A stretch of 64,000 nt of DNA from Streptomyces sp. Ncost-T10-10d (GTDB taxonomy: Bacteria; Actinomycetota; Actinomycetes; Streptomycetales; Streptomycetaceae). Under the pieces are notes generated by a model. That model was not told the origin of the DNA. It saw only the letters and a list, made by a program, of their open reading frames with translations, and did no database searches. The stretch is taken from the NCBI RefSeq assembly GCF_900091955.1, contig NZ_FMDF01000130.1, positions 107,785 through 171,784 of the forward strand, given 5' to 3'. Each line of letters starts with the position of its first letter. The stretch's first letter is position 1. Positions 32,582 through 44,298 of the stretch are shown one piece after another. A program made the position numbers and the translations under genes.

Positions 32582-34888
32582 ATGTCCCACGTCGGCGTCC
32601 CGAGGAGGACGGCCCGAAAGCGCCGCTCGCTCGCGCTCCTCACGACGGGTGTGCTGACGCTCCCCGTGCTGGCCGGCTGCAGCTCCGACGACGGCGGCGG
32701 CTCCACCGGGGTCGCCGCTCCCCAGGACATCGCGGTCACGGCCCGGAACCTGGTCGCCGCAGGGGGCACGGTCAACTGGGCGATCGACGCCATGCCCACC
32801 ACCCTCAACGTCTTCCAGGCGGACGCGAACAGCTCCACCACCCGCATCACGGGCGCTCTGCTGCCGACGCTCTTCCCGCTGGACGCCGAGGGCGGGCCGC
32901 AGCTCGACCCGGATTATCTGGAGTCCGCGAAGGTGGTCGAGCGCGAGCCCAGGCAGGTGGTGCTCTACCGGATCAACCCGCAGGCGGTGTGGAGCGACGG
33001 CCGGGGCATCGGGGCGTCCGACTTCGTGGCCCAGTGGCGGGCGCTGAACGGCAAGGACTCGGCGTTCTGGACCGCCCGCAACGCCGGCTACGAGCGGATC
33101 GAGAAGATCGAGCGCGGCGCCGACGACCAGGAGGTCCGGGTCACGTTCGCCAAGCCGTACGCGGACTGGCGCTCGCTCTTCTCCCCGCTGTACCCGAAGG
33201 AGGTGACCGGCTCCCCGGGCGCCTTCAACGACGGCGCGCGGACCACCCTCAAGGCCACCGCAGGACCGTTTCAGCTGGGCGGCGTGGACACGGCGAAGGG
33301 CGAGGTCATCCTGGTCCGCAATCCGCGCTGGTGGGGCGGCCGGGCCAAGCTCGACTCGCTGGTCTTCCGGGCCGTCAAGCCGCAGGACCGCACCGAGGCC
33401 CTGACCGAGGGGAAGGTCGACGTCGCCGACATCGACGCCGCGGCGGCGCACCGGATCGTGCAGGCGGCCGACGACAAGGGCGGCAACGGGCAGCCGATCG
33501 CCCAGGGCCCCGGTTCCGGTTCCGGGACGGGCCCGGCCGCCGCGCTGCGCTCCTGGGCCGAGGCGCACGGCTCGGACGAAGAGGCGGCGGCGGCCGCCCA
33601 GGCGGCCCGGGAGAAGAACCGGGCAGCCGCCGAGGCGTACGCCGCCGAGCAGGGCAAGCTGCGCGCGTATGCGGTACGCAAGTCGCTGGAGCCCGCCTAC
33701 ACCCAGCTTGCGCTGAACGGCGAGTCCGGGCCGCTCGCCGACGAACGGGTACGCAGGGCGGTCGCCCGGGCCCTGAATCGCCAGGAGCTCGTCGACACCG
33801 TACTCAAACCGCTCGGCCTGCCCGCCACGCCGCTCGGCAGCCACCTGGCCCTGGCCGGACAGCCGGCGTACAAGGACAACAGCGGCGCACTCGGCGGCCA
33901 GGACACCGAGGAGGCGCAGGCGCTGCTGGCCGACGCGGGCTGGACGCGGGAGGGCGCGGTCAAGAAACCGGACGGCGCCAAGGCGGGCAGCGAGGTGGAG
34001 AAGAAGGGCGCGAAGAAGAAGGACGACACCTCCGGGAAGGACGACAAGGCGGCCTCGTCCGAGAAGCCCGGCAAGACCGGCAGCGGCGACGACAACAAGC
34101 CCGGCGACAGCGACCGAGTCGGCAACGTCCCCCAGGTCCTCGCCCCCGCCCCCGCCGCCGCGCTCCACAGCGCCGCTCTGCTGCGCCAGGCCGGATACCT
34201 GGCCGAGACCGGCACCACCGAGGACGCTGCCCAGGACCAGCGGCCGGGCGGCGCCGCCGGTGCGTACGCCCCCGCGGGCACTGCGGCCCCCGCCCAGGCC
34301 CCCGACGGGCGCCGCGGCCCGCTCGGCAAGGACGGCAAGGCGCTGAGCCTGCGCTTCGTCCTGCCGGCCGGTCCCGGGGCGGAGCCGCTGCGCGCCGTCG
34401 GGGACAAGATCGCGGCGATGCTCGATTCGGTCGGCATCGGTACGGCCATCACCAAGGTCTCCGACGACAGCTACTTCCAGGACCACATCGCTTCCGGCGA
34501 CTACGACCTGGCGCTGTACTCCTGGCCCGCCACCGCCTACCCGGCGACCGACGACCGTCCGATCTTCGCCAAGCCGGTGCCGGCCACCGACGGCTCCCTG
34601 CTGGTCGAGCAGAACTACACCCGCGTCGGGACGGACCACATCGACCAGCTCTTCGAGCAGGCGGTCTCGGAGCTCGACGAGGGGACCGCCCGGGATCTGA
34701 TGAAAAAGGCGGACGCCCGGATCTGGGCCGCCGCGGGATCGATTCCGCTTTATCAGCGTCCACAGCTCGTGGCGACCGACAGAAAGCTGGCGAACATCGG
34801 CGCCTTCGGCTTCGGCACACCCCACTACCAGGACATCGGTTTCAAGCAGCCGCAGCCCGCCGGAGCTCCGGCAAACAAGAAGAAGTAG
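32582..34888 (+). CDS. LpqW-like family 5 substrate-binding lipoprotein
   Basis: A 768-residue lipoprotein with an N-terminal signal and lipobox VLAGC (Cys about 31). The rest is an oligopeptide-binding fold (VNWAIDAMPTTLNVFQADAN, VRRAVARALNRQELVD), with a Lys/Asp-rich insert at about 480-515 (EKKGAKKKDD) and an Ala/Pro-rich linker (540-590) that are probably disordered. No transporter genes adjoin, so it is an orphan. Position beside typA, with mshB nearby, matches mycobacterial LpqW, which controls lipomannan synthesis instead of transport. GGAGG fits ATG 32582. Function in Streptomyces is inferred. Confidence 0.75.
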   Translation: MSHVGVPRRTARKRRSLALLTTGVLTLPVLAGCSSDDGGGSTGVAAPQDIAVTARNLVAAGGTVNWAIDAMPTTLNVFQADANSSTTRITGALLPTLFPLDAEGGPQLDPDYLESAKVVEREPRQVVLYRINPQAVWSDGRGIGASDFVAQWRALNGKDSAFWTARNAGYERIEKIERGADDQEVRVTFAKPYADWRSLFSPLYPKEVTGSPGAFNDGARTTLKATAGPFQLGGVDTAKGEVILVRNPRWWGGRAKLDSLVFRAVKPQDRTEALTEGKVDVADIDAAAAHRIVQAADDKGGNGQPIAQGPGSGSGTGPAAALRSWAEAHGSDEEAAAAAQAAREKNRAAAEAYAAEQGKLRAYAVRKSLEPAYTQLALNGESGPLADERVRRAVARALNRQELVDTVLKPLGLPATPLGSHLALAGQPAYKDNSGALGGQDTEEAQALLADAGWTREGAVKKPDGAKAGSEVEKKGAKKKDDTSGKDDKAASSEKPGKTGSGDDNKPGDSDRVGNVPQVLAPAPAAALHSAALLRQAGYLAETGTTEDAAQDQRPGGAAGAYAPAGTAAPAQAPDGRRGPLGKDGKALSLRFVLPAGPGAEPLRAVGDKIAAMLDSVGIGTAITKVSDDSYFQDHIASGDYDLALYSWPATAYPATDDRPIFAKPVPATDGSLLVEQNYTRVGTDHIDQLFEQAVSELDEGTARDLMKKADARIWAAAGSIPLYQRPQLVATDRKLANIGAFGFGTPHYQDIGFKQPQPAGAPANKKK

Positions 34889-35291
34889 CAGGTCAGAACG
34901 GCGCCGGAAGCTCAGAACTGGCTCAAGTACCTTGCCCGCCGGGGTCCCGGCGGGCAAGCTCGTATCCCGACCGGACCCGAGCTGCTCACCCCCACATGCC
35001 CCCCACGGGACCTTGCGGAGCCCCCACGGATCACCCCACGGATCCCTCCGCATCCCCCCTCCTCCTGCCACGCACGCCCACCTGGCGCACCCGCGGTACT
35101 GAGGTAATACCGGCCGAATATCGGTTGAAGAGTGGCTTAAGACCGGTCTCGCGGATCGGGCCGGGAAGCCCGGGACGCGCCAGCCCCGTACCATGGGGGG
35201 TAGCCGTGGCGCGTCCGCCCGGCGGGCGTACGAGGACCCGAGAGCGACTGAGACGCCTGATCCCACGATCCGAGAGAAGCGCAAGCCACCC
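34889..35291. other. Intergenic region before typA
   Basis: About 400 bp. Apart from the terminator at 34931 no gene is visible. The AT-rich block at 35100-35150 (GGTAATACC, TTGAAGAG, GCTTAAG) is the likely typA promoter region, and 35150-35200 contains GC-rich inverted repeats. Confidence 0.5.
34931..34958 (+). terminator. Terminator of the lpqW-like gene
   Basis: A 13-bp perfect stem CTTGCCCGCCGGG / CCCGGCGGGCAAG with only two bases between, 42 bp after the stop. The tight loop means the top pairs probably open. Confidence 0.8.
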
Positions 35292-37163
<1,872 letters not shown>

Positions 37164-37185
37164 CCAGCGCATCTCCCGCAGCAGG

Positions 37186-37233
37186 ACGGCCCGTTGCCTC
37201 AACTCGGTTGAGGCAACGGGCCGTTGCCTTTTT
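37186..37233 (+). terminator. Strong terminator of typA
   Basis: A perfect 18-bp stem (37186-37203 with 37207-37224), three-base loop, then TGCCTTTTT. The U-tract is uncommon in this high-GC genome. Confidence 0.92.
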
Positions 37234-37292
37234 GAGCCACGGAGCTCCACTGCACCGAACCGAAGCTCAAGATTTGCTCAATCCTCATCCGT

Positions 37293-37304
37293 TTGCGTAC
37301 GCAA
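37293..37304. promoter_or_regulatory. Palindrome TTGCGTACGCAA
   Basis: A perfect 12-bp palindrome about 60 bp before the small secreted-protein start, in an AT-richer stretch. Possible operator; no binding protein suggested. Confidence 0.3.
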
Positions 37305-37363
37305 GGCGATAACTTCTTTGTGTTGCCGTACCGCAGGGGGTGGCCGATACGGGGAGGGATTGC

Positions 37364-37780
37364 ATGTCGACTCTGGTGCCACGAAAGACGGCTCTGGCCA
37401 GTGCCGCAGCAGCCTCGGCGCTACTTGTTCTCTTCGGTGCCGGGACCGCGAGTGCGGGCATGACTCCTGGGACCACCACGTATGCCAAGGTGAAGTCCGG
37501 GAAGCAGACACTCCGCTCGGGCGTTGCTGGAGTGGCCCCGGACGGTCGCAAGCCGGGCCGCCTGGCCTCGCCCGGCAGTGGGCGAGGCCGGGCTGCTGCA
37601 TGTCGCGGCCGAGGAGTGGGACGCCTCGGCGTCATCGGAAGCCCTCGGCGTCAAATCCATTTCGGGTGGCATGTGTCCGGAAAGCGGTCATCACTCTCCG
37701 GGGGTTGCGTTAACAGTCCGTTTCGGGCGTGTCTGTCTGGGATCACTTTGTCCGGATTTCGGTCAACCGCGCCCTGTTGA
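37364..37780 (+). pseudogene. Small secreted protein, probably truncated
   Basis: ATG 37364 (GGGAGGG upstream) opens a 138-codon frame. Residues 1-32 are a clear signal peptide (TALASAAAASALLVLFGAG then TASAG). About 30 residues of plausible mature protein (MTPGTTTYAKVKSGKQTLRS) follow. After about residue 60 the composition becomes Arg/Gly-rich and a perfect 10-bp hairpin (37564-37573 with 37580-37589) falls inside the frame, so the C-terminus looks degraded or frameshifted. It may still make a short secreted peptide. Function unknown. Confidence 0.45.
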
Positions 37781-37805
37781 TGTTGTCAAACCGAGACCCT
37801 TTAAG
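37777..37805 (+). promoter_or_regulatory. Candidate promoter of the first Opp operon
   Basis: TTGATG (37777-37782) and TTTAAG (37800-37805) are 17 bp apart, a good sigma-70-like pair. It would give a leader of about 180 nt before the binding-protein start. Confidence 0.45.
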
Positions 37806-37991
37806 TGTGGTTTACGGCCCGCTCGTACTCAATAGTTGGCTCCATTGAGCTCGGGTCAATGGGTCACGCACTGTGGGGAGTGCCGACTCACGAGCACACT
37901 CAGGGCACTGAAACGATCACCGTCAGGGGTGTCGGTGTATCACTCCAGTGCCCTTCTTGTAGTCAAAAGTGGACTCATGAGGAGGAAACCC

Positions 37992-39635
37992 ATGCGTGGT
38001 GCCAAGAGCGCCAAGTGGGTCGCGGGGGCGGCAATCATCGCCCTGGCCGCGACCGCCTGCGGTGGTAGCGACAGTGGCAGCGGCAAGGACATGAACTCGG
38101 GCAAGGCGGACCCGAACGGGATCCTGACCGCCCAGCTCAGCGAGCCGCAGAACCCGCTGCAGCCGGCGAACGCCAAGGAGAGCCAGGGCAGCCGTGTCCT
38201 GCGCGCCATCTTCTCCGGACTCGTCGACTACGAGCCCGGCACCGGCAAGCTCACGTACGTCAACGCCGAGTCCGTGACGCCCAACGCGGACTCGTCCGTG
38301 TGGACCGTCAAGCTCAAGCCGGGCTGGAAGTTCCACGACGGCACCACGGTCACCGCCAAGTCCTACGTGGACTCCTGGAACTGGTCCGCCAACGTCAAGA
38401 ACAACCAGACCAACTCCAGCTGGTTCCAGGACATCAAGGGCTACGAGGATGTCCACCCGGCCAAGGGTGACCCGAAGAAGACCGAGATGGAAGGTCTGAA
38501 GGTCGTTGACGACAACACCTTCACGATTTCCCTGGTCGGTCCGGTCTCGTACTTCGCGTACAAGCTGGGTTACGACGTGTGGGCGCCGCTGCCCGAGTCC
38601 TTCTTCAAGGACCCGAAGGCCGCCGGTCAGAAGCCGATCGGCAACGGTCCCTACAAGTTCGTCTCGTGGGACCACAACAAGATGATCAAGGTTCGGAAGT
38701 TCGACGGCTACCAGGGCCCGAACAAGGCCAAGAACGGTGGCATCGACTTCAAGAACTACACCACCGCCGAGGCCGCCTACTCGGCCCTGCGCTCGGACCA
38801 GCTCGACTGGATCGAGCAGGTCCCCGTGACCGCGCTGAAGAACTACAAGCAGGACCTCGGCGACCGTGCGATCGACCAGGAGTACTCCGCGGTCCAGTCG
38901 ATCGTCCCGGCGTTCTACACCAAGCAGTTCAAGAACATCAACCCCAAGGTCATCCAGGGCCTGTCGATGGCGATCGACCGTGACACGATCACCAAGACCG
39001 TCCTCAACGGCACCCGTACCCCGGCCGACTCGTACGTCGCCCGCGGTGTGCTCGGCTACAAGCCCGGCGCCCTCGGCGACATCGTGAAGTACGACCCGGC
39101 CAAGGCCAAGGCCCTCATCACGGAGGGTGGCGGCGTCCCGGGCAACAAGATCTCGATCCAGTTCAACGCGGACCAGCCGCACAAGGCGTGGGTCGACGCG
39201 GTCTGCAACAGCATCCGCCAGGCCACCGGTGTCGAGTGCGTCGGCGACTCCAAGCCGGACTTCGCGACCGACCTGAACGCCCGTGACGGCAAGAAGGTCA
39301 AGTCCATGTACCGCGGTGGCTGGGTGCTCGACTACCCGGTCAACTCGAACTTCATGCGCGACCTGTACGGCACGACGGCCGCCGGTAACACCAGTGGCTA
39401 CTCCAACAAGGCGTTCGACGAGCTGGCCTCCAAGGCCGACAAGGCGAAGACCTTGGACGAGACCGTGAAGATGTACCAGGAGGCCGAGCAGCTCCTGGCG
39501 AAGGACATGCCTTCGATCCCGCTGTGGTTCTACAAGGTCAACTCGGGGCAGTCCAAGAACGTATTCGGCAAGATCGTTTACGGTCAGGACGGCGACCCCA
39601 TCTTCACCGACGTTCAGGTGAAGTCGAAGAAGTAA
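37992..39635 (+). CDS. Oligopeptide-binding lipoprotein, Opp operon A
   Basis: A 547-residue family 5 (OppA/DppA-type) lipoprotein with lipobox ATAC. GNGPYKFVSWDHNKMIKVRK and GLSMAIDRDTITKTVL are typical peptide-binding-protein segments. GGAGG precedes ATG 37992. The first of five genes, it delivers peptides to the permeases that follow. It is clearly paralogous to the binding protein at 52099 (shared LGDR, GGGVPG/GGGIPG, HKEWVDAVCNSI-type stretches), but is not close to BldKB. Confidence 0.93.
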   Translation: MRGAKSAKWVAGAAIIALAATACGGSDSGSGKDMNSGKADPNGILTAQLSEPQNPLQPANAKESQGSRVLRAIFSGLVDYEPGTGKLTYVNAESVTPNADSSVWTVKLKPGWKFHDGTTVTAKSYVDSWNWSANVKNNQTNSSWFQDIKGYEDVHPAKGDPKKTEMEGLKVVDDNTFTISLVGPVSYFAYKLGYDVWAPLPESFFKDPKAAGQKPIGNGPYKFVSWDHNKMIKVRKFDGYQGPNKAKNGGIDFKNYTTAEAAYSALRSDQLDWIEQVPVTALKNYKQDLGDRAIDQEYSAVQSIVPAFYTKQFKNINPKVIQGLSMAIDRDTITKTVLNGTRTPADSYVARGVLGYKPGALGDIVKYDPAKAKALITEGGGVPGNKISIQFNADQPHKAWVDAVCNSIRQATGVECVGDSKPDFATDLNARDGKKVKSMYRGGWVLDYPVNSNFMRDLYGTTAAGNTSGYSNKAFDELASKADKAKTLDETVKMYQEAEQLLAKDMPSIPLWFYKVNSGQSKNVFGKIVYGQDGDPIFTDVQVKSKK

Positions 39636-39779
39636 GTTTCGGGACCTGCCGGCCGGTGCCGCCCTCCGGAACGGATGGCGGCACCGGCTCGCGGGCGTTG
39701 GCCCGGCAACCTCCCCCCACAACCCCGCGGTGGAGACCATGTGTAGGCCATCGCCGACCCCTCACGGCATGGAGGCATG

Positions 39780-40706
39780 ATGGGGCGTTACGTCGCTAGG
39801 CGACTGCTCCAGATGATCCCGGTTTTCATCGGGACTACTCTGTTGATTTTCCTTATGGTCCACATCCTTCCCGGTGATCCCATCCGGGCGATGTGGGGTG
39901 ACAAGGCGGCCGACCCCGCACAGGTCGCGGAGCTGCGTCACAAGTTCGGGCTGGACCAGTCCCTTCCCATGCAGTACATCAACTACATGAAGGACCTGTT
40001 CCACCTGGACTTCGGCGAGACCTTCGGCGGCCGTCCCGTCTGGGACGAGATGTCGAGGGCCTTCCCCGTCACGATCCGTCTCACCATCGTCGCGATGGTC
40101 ATCGAGATGATCGTGGGTCTCAGCCTCGGCGCGTGGGCCGGACTGAAGGCGGGCAAGGCGCCGGACACCGGCGTGCTGATCTTCACGCTGGTCGTCATCT
40201 CGATCCCCGTGTTCATCCTCGGCTACGTGGCCCGGTTCGTCTTCGCGGACACACTGCACTGGGTCGCGCCGAACGTCGAAGACTCGATGGACATCACGCA
40301 GTTGTTCCTGCCGGGCTTCGTCCTGGCCATGCTCTCCATGGCGTACGTCGCTCGACTGACGCGTACGACCTTCGCCGAGAACCTGCGCGCGGACTACATG
40401 CGCACGGCGCTCGCGAAGGGGCTGCCGCGGCGTCGCATCGTCGGGGTGCACCTGCTGCGCAACTCGCTGATCCCGGTGGTCACGTTCCTCGGTACGGACG
40501 TCGGCGGCTTCATCGGCGGCGCGGTCGTCACCGAGGGCATCTTCAATGTCCAGGGTGTCGGCAACCTTCTCTACCGGGCGCTGCAGCAGCGTGAAGGTTC
40601 CACCATCGTCGGTGTCGTCACCGTATTCGTACTGATCATTCTCGTGATCAACCTGATTGTCGACCTGCTGTACGCGGTCCTGGACCCGAGGATCCGGTAT
40701 GCCTGA
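39780..40706 (+). CDS. Peptide ABC permease (DppB-type), operon A
   Basis: A 308-residue inner-membrane permease with six helices, starting MGRYVARRLLQMIPVFIGTT. The EAA-like loop is RTALAKGLPRRRIVG. ATG 39780 gives 4-base spacing from GGAGG and matches the start of the 53851 paralogue; ATG 39777 is directly before it. Its stop overlaps the next gene by 8 bp. Confidence 0.95.
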   Translation: MGRYVARRLLQMIPVFIGTTLLIFLMVHILPGDPIRAMWGDKAADPAQVAELRHKFGLDQSLPMQYINYMKDLFHLDFGETFGGRPVWDEMSRAFPVTIRLTIVAMVIEMIVGLSLGAWAGLKAGKAPDTGVLIFTLVVISIPVFILGYVARFVFADTLHWVAPNVEDSMDITQLFLPGFVLAMLSMAYVARLTRTTFAENLRADYMRTALAKGLPRRRIVGVHLLRNSLIPVVTFLGTDVGGFIGGAVVTEGIFNVQGVGNLLYRALQQREGSTIVGVVTVFVLIILVINLIVDLLYAVLDPRIRYA

Positions 40707-41664
40707 CGTGACCAAGGACCAGAGCATCAAGGACGCCGAAGTGGACGCGGTCGCGTCGGCGACGGCGGACGCGGAGAGCCCCGTCGGGGAATCCACCGGC
40801 AAGCCCCGTGGTCTGTGGGGTGACGCATGGTTCGACCTGCGCCACCGCCCCATGTTCTGGATATCGGCGAGCCTGCTGGTTCTGCTGCTGGTGATCGCGG
40901 CCTTCCCCGGCCTGTTCACCGGCGCCGACCCGCGGGCCGGCGATCTGACTCACCACTACCTGACGAAGCCCGAGTTGGGGCACTTCTTCCAGGCGGACTG
41001 GTTCGGCTACGACGTTCAGGGCCGCTCGATCTACGCCCGGGTGATCTACGGAACCCGCGCCTCGATCCTCGTCGGCGTCGGCGTCACCGTGGCGATCACC
41101 ATCGTCGGCGGTCTGCTGGGTCTGCTCTCCGGCTACTTCGGCGGCTGGCTCGACGCGATCATCTCCCGCATCACGGACATCTTCTTCGGTCTGCCCTTCC
41201 TGCTCGGCACGATGGTCGTCCTGAACGCCTTCGCCGAGCGCAAGGTGTACGTCGTGATCGCGGCCCTCGCCTTCCTGGGCTGGACCTCGATCTGCCGTGT
41301 GATGCGTGCATCGGTGATCACCGCGAAGCAGGCGGACTATGTGACGGCGGCACGCGCTCTCGGCGCGGGGACCGGCCGGATGCTGTTCCGCCATGTCCTG
41401 CCCAACGCCCTCGCGCCGACCATCGTGGTCGCCACCATCGCTCTCGGTGGCTTCATCTCGGCCGAGGCGACGCTGTCCTACCTGGGCCTGGGTCTCGCCG
41501 ACCCGACCATCTCGTGGGGCATCGACATCGCGTCGGGCAGCGAAGAGATCCGTAACAACGTGCATGTGCTGCTGTTCCCGGCAGGAATGCTCAGCCTCAC
41601 GGTCTTCGCGTTCATCATGCTCGGCGACGCGGTGCGCGACGCCCTCGACCCGAAGCTGCGCTGA
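40699..41664 (+). CDS. Peptide ABC permease (DppC-type), operon A
   Basis: A 321-residue permease. A 45-residue cytoplasmic N-terminus with PRGLWGDAWFDLRHRP precedes the first helix; the loop YVTAARALGAGTGRMLFRHV holds the EAA motif. Overlaps the DppB-type gene by 8 bp (ATGCCTGA), indicating coupled translation; ends 14 bp before the ATPase gene. Forms the heterodimeric channel with its neighbour. Confidence 0.95.
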   Translation: MPDVTKDQSIKDAEVDAVASATADAESPVGESTGKPRGLWGDAWFDLRHRPMFWISASLLVLLLVIAAFPGLFTGADPRAGDLTHHYLTKPELGHFFQADWFGYDVQGRSIYARVIYGTRASILVGVGVTVAITIVGGLLGLLSGYFGGWLDAIISRITDIFFGLPFLLGTMVVLNAFAERKVYVVIAALAFLGWTSICRVMRASVITAKQADYVTAARALGAGTGRMLFRHVLPNALAPTIVVATIALGGFISAEATLSYLGLGLADPTISWGIDIASGSEEIRNNVHVLLFPAGMLSLTVFAFIMLGDAVRDALDPKLR

Positions 41665-41678
41665 GGAGGGCGTACGAC

Positions 41679-42737
41679 GTGACCATCATGGACAAGACAG
41701 CAGACATCCCGGCGCCCCGTGCCGGAGGGTCGGACGACAGCCCGCTCCTCGAAGTGCGCGACCTGCACGTGGAGTTCCACACCCGTGACGGAGTCGCCAA
41801 GGCCGTCAACGGTGTGAACTACAGCGTCGACTCGGGCGAGACCCTGGCCGTGCTCGGCGAGTCCGGCTCCGGTAAGTCCGTGACCGCTCAGGCGATCATG
41901 GGCATTCTCGACATGCCGCCCGGCAAGATCCCGCAGGGCCAGATCCTGTACCGCGGCCAGGACATGCTCACCATGAGCTACGAGGAGCGGCGGAAGATCC
42001 GCGGCCAGAAGATCGCGATGATCTTCCAGGACGCGCTCTCCTCGCTCAACCCCGTGCTCTCGGTCGGCTACCAGCTCGGCGAGATGTTCCGTGTCCACCA
42101 GGGACTCTCCAAGAAGCAGGCGAAGGCCAAGGCCATCGAGCTGATGGAGCGGGTCAAGATCCCCGCAGCCAAGCAGCGCGTCGGCGACTACCCGCATCAG
42201 TTCTCCGGTGGTATGCGCCAGCGCATCATGATCGCCATGGCGCTGGCCCTGGAGCCGGACCTGATCATCGCGGACGAGCCGACCACCGCGCTCGACGTGA
42301 CGGTCCAGGCGCAGGTCATGGATCTGCTCAAGGAGCTTCAGACCGAGTTCAACATGGGTCTGATCCTGATCACCCACGACCTCGGCGTCGTCGCCGATGT
42401 CGCGGACAAGATCGCGGTCATGTACGCGGGCCGGATCGTCGAGACGGCGCCGGTGCACGAGCTGTACAAGCGGCCCGCGCACCCGTACACCCGCGGTCTG
42501 CTCGACTCGATCCCGCGGCTCGACCAGAAGGGCCAGGAGCTCTACGCGATCAAGGGCCTGCCGCCCAACCTGCTCAAGATTCCGTCCGGCTGCGCCTTCA
42601 ACCCCAGGTGCCCGAAGGCGGAGGACATCTGCCGCACGGAGATTCCGGCCCTGGTGCCGGTCTCCGAGCAGGACGGCAGCGAGCTGCCCGGCCGCGGCAG
42701 CGCCTGCCACTTCTGGAAGGAGACGATCCATGGCTGA
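41679..42737 (+). CDS. Peptide ABC ATPase (OppD-type), operon A
   Basis: A 352-residue ATPase. Walker A GESGSGKS, signature FSGGMRQR and Walker B LIIADEP are intact. The C-terminal extension has CAFNPRCPKAEDIC, a Cys cluster typical of OppD-type ATPases that can carry an iron-sulfur cluster. GTG 41679 has GAGGAGGG eight bases upstream. It is close to the 55755 paralogue throughout. Confidence 0.95.
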   Translation: MTIMDKTADIPAPRAGGSDDSPLLEVRDLHVEFHTRDGVAKAVNGVNYSVDSGETLAVLGESGSGKSVTAQAIMGILDMPPGKIPQGQILYRGQDMLTMSYEERRKIRGQKIAMIFQDALSSLNPVLSVGYQLGEMFRVHQGLSKKQAKAKAIELMERVKIPAAKQRVGDYPHQFSGGMRQRIMIAMALALEPDLIIADEPTTALDVTVQAQVMDLLKELQTEFNMGLILITHDLGVVADVADKIAVMYAGRIVETAPVHELYKRPAHPYTRGLLDSIPRLDQKGQELYAIKGLPPNLLKIPSGCAFNPRCPKAEDICRTEIPALVPVSEQDGSELPGRGSACHFWKETIHG

Positions 42738-43878
42738 GCTCGACAAGACGGACGGATCGTTGGACAGCACCCCGAACGTCACCGACGTCGTGGCGGTCGA
42801 GGCCGCCGACGAGACGGCGGCGGTCGCGGCGATCGAGGCCCCGGTGGAACGCGGTGAGCCGATCCTTCAGGTGCGCAATCTGGTCAAGCACTTCCCGCTG
42901 AGCCAGGGCATCCTCTTCAAGCGCCAGGTCGGCGCCGTCAAGGCCGTGGACGGGGTCTCCTTCGACCTCTACCAGGGCGAGACGCTCGGCATCGTCGGCG
43001 AGTCGGGCTGTGGCAAGTCCACGGTCGCGCGGCTGCTGATGACGCTGGAGACGGCCACGTCCGGCGAGGTCTTCTACAAGGGTCAGGACATCACCAGGCT
43101 GTCCGGGCGCGCGCTGAAGGCGGTGCGCCGGAACATCCAGATGGTGTTCCAGGACCCGTACACCTCGCTGAACCCGCGTATGACGGTCGGCGACATCATC
43201 GGCGAGCCCTTCGACATCCATCCGGAGGTGGCCCCGAAGGGGGACCGGCGCCGCAAGGTCCAGGAGCTGCTGGACGTCGTCGGTCTCAACCCGGAGTACA
43301 TCAACCGCTATCCGCACCAGTTCTCCGGCGGTCAGCGCCAGCGCATCGGCATCGCCCGCGGCCTCGCGCTCAACCCGGAGATCATCGTCTGCGACGAGCC
43401 GGTCTCCGCGCTCGACGTGTCGGTGCAGGCGCAGGTCATCAACCTGATGGAGAAGCTCCAGGACGAGTTCAACCTCTCCTACCTCTTCATCGCGCACGAC
43501 CTGTCGATCGTCCGGCACATCTCCGACCGGGTCGGCGTGATGTACCTCGGCAAGATGGCCGAGATCGGTACGGACGCCGAGATCTACGACCACCCGACGC
43601 ACCCCTACACCCAGGCGCTGCTGTCGGCGGTCCCGGTCCCGGACCCCGAGGCCCGTGAGCGCGGCGAGCGGATCATCCTGACCGGTGACGTCCCGTCGCC
43701 GGCGAACCCGCCGTCGGGCTGCAGCTTCCGTACGCGGTGCTGGAAGGCCCAGGACAAGTGCTCCACGGAGGTGCCGCTGCTGGCGATCCCCGAGCGCTTC
43801 AAGGGCTCGGACGGCCCCGCGGCGCACGAGTCGGCCTGTCACTTCGCCGAGGAGAAGGACATCGTCGGCGCGGCCTGA
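42730..43878 (+). CDS. Peptide ABC ATPase (OppF-type), operon A
   Basis: A 382-residue ATPase. Walker A GESGCGKS, signature FSGGQRQR and Walker B IIVCDEP, where the Cys replaces the Ala of its paralogue. The C-terminal Cys set CSFRTRCWKAQDKC is present. A 40-residue acidic N-terminal tail precedes the domain. It overlaps OppD by 8 bp (ATGGCTGA) and ends the operon before a terminator. Confidence 0.95.
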   Translation: MAELDKTDGSLDSTPNVTDVVAVEAADETAAVAAIEAPVERGEPILQVRNLVKHFPLSQGILFKRQVGAVKAVDGVSFDLYQGETLGIVGESGCGKSTVARLLMTLETATSGEVFYKGQDITRLSGRALKAVRRNIQMVFQDPYTSLNPRMTVGDIIGEPFDIHPEVAPKGDRRRKVQELLDVVGLNPEYINRYPHQFSGGQRQRIGIARGLALNPEIIVCDEPVSALDVSVQAQVINLMEKLQDEFNLSYLFIAHDLSIVRHISDRVGVMYLGKMAEIGTDAEIYDHPTHPYTQALLSAVPVPDPEARERGERIILTGDVPSPANPPSGCSFRTRCWKAQDKCSTEVPLLAIPERFKGSDGPAAHESACHFAEEKDIVGAA

Positions 43879-43906
43879 CGTCCGTTGAACGGTTGCACCC
43901 ACCCGC

Positions 43907-43946
43907 CGGACCCCTTGGAAGCCTGCTCGGGCACCCAAGGGGTCCG
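43907..43946 (+). terminator. Terminator of Opp operon A
   Basis: A perfect 12-bp stem CGGACCCCTTGG / CCAAGGGGTCCG with a 16-base loop, 28 bp after the OppF stop. Confidence 0.85.
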
Positions 43947-44181
43947 ATGCGTGGGGCGTGGAGAGCGCCTCCCACCGTGATGCGGCTTTGTTGGAAGGCC
44001 GGTGGCTGCTCTGTTGTGGGCCGGAACCGTTCAAGCACGTCGACGGCGCGTGTGCAGTCATTCGCTGGCGCGGCATGAGGGGCTGGCTGCCACGCGGCGG
44101 GCCGTATTGCCCGACGCGTGGAAGAAGCAGCCCTCGACCGGCACGGCGCCGCCGGCGTCGCCGACACAGAGCAAGCGCGAA

Positions 44182-44218
44182 TCGACGCCCCGCCAATGAT
44201 TCCATTGAGGGGCGTCGA
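44182..44218 (-). terminator. Terminator of the secreted lectin-like gene
   Basis: A 10-bp stem TCGACGCCCC / GGGGCGTCGA with a 17-base loop that itself can pair (CAAT with ATTG). It lies about 80 bp beyond the leftward gene's stop. Confidence 0.6.
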
Positions 44219-44298
44219 CTCCGTTCGGGCCGGTGACGGTCTCCCACAGCCGAGAACAGGCGCCTTTCGGCCTACCGTCAGTACCTCATGCGCGGGGG

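Larger units (their letters stand above)
43879..44298. other. Intergenic region after Opp operon A
   Basis: About 420 bp with two terminators (43907 and 44182). Between them no gene was recognised. Confidence 0.5.
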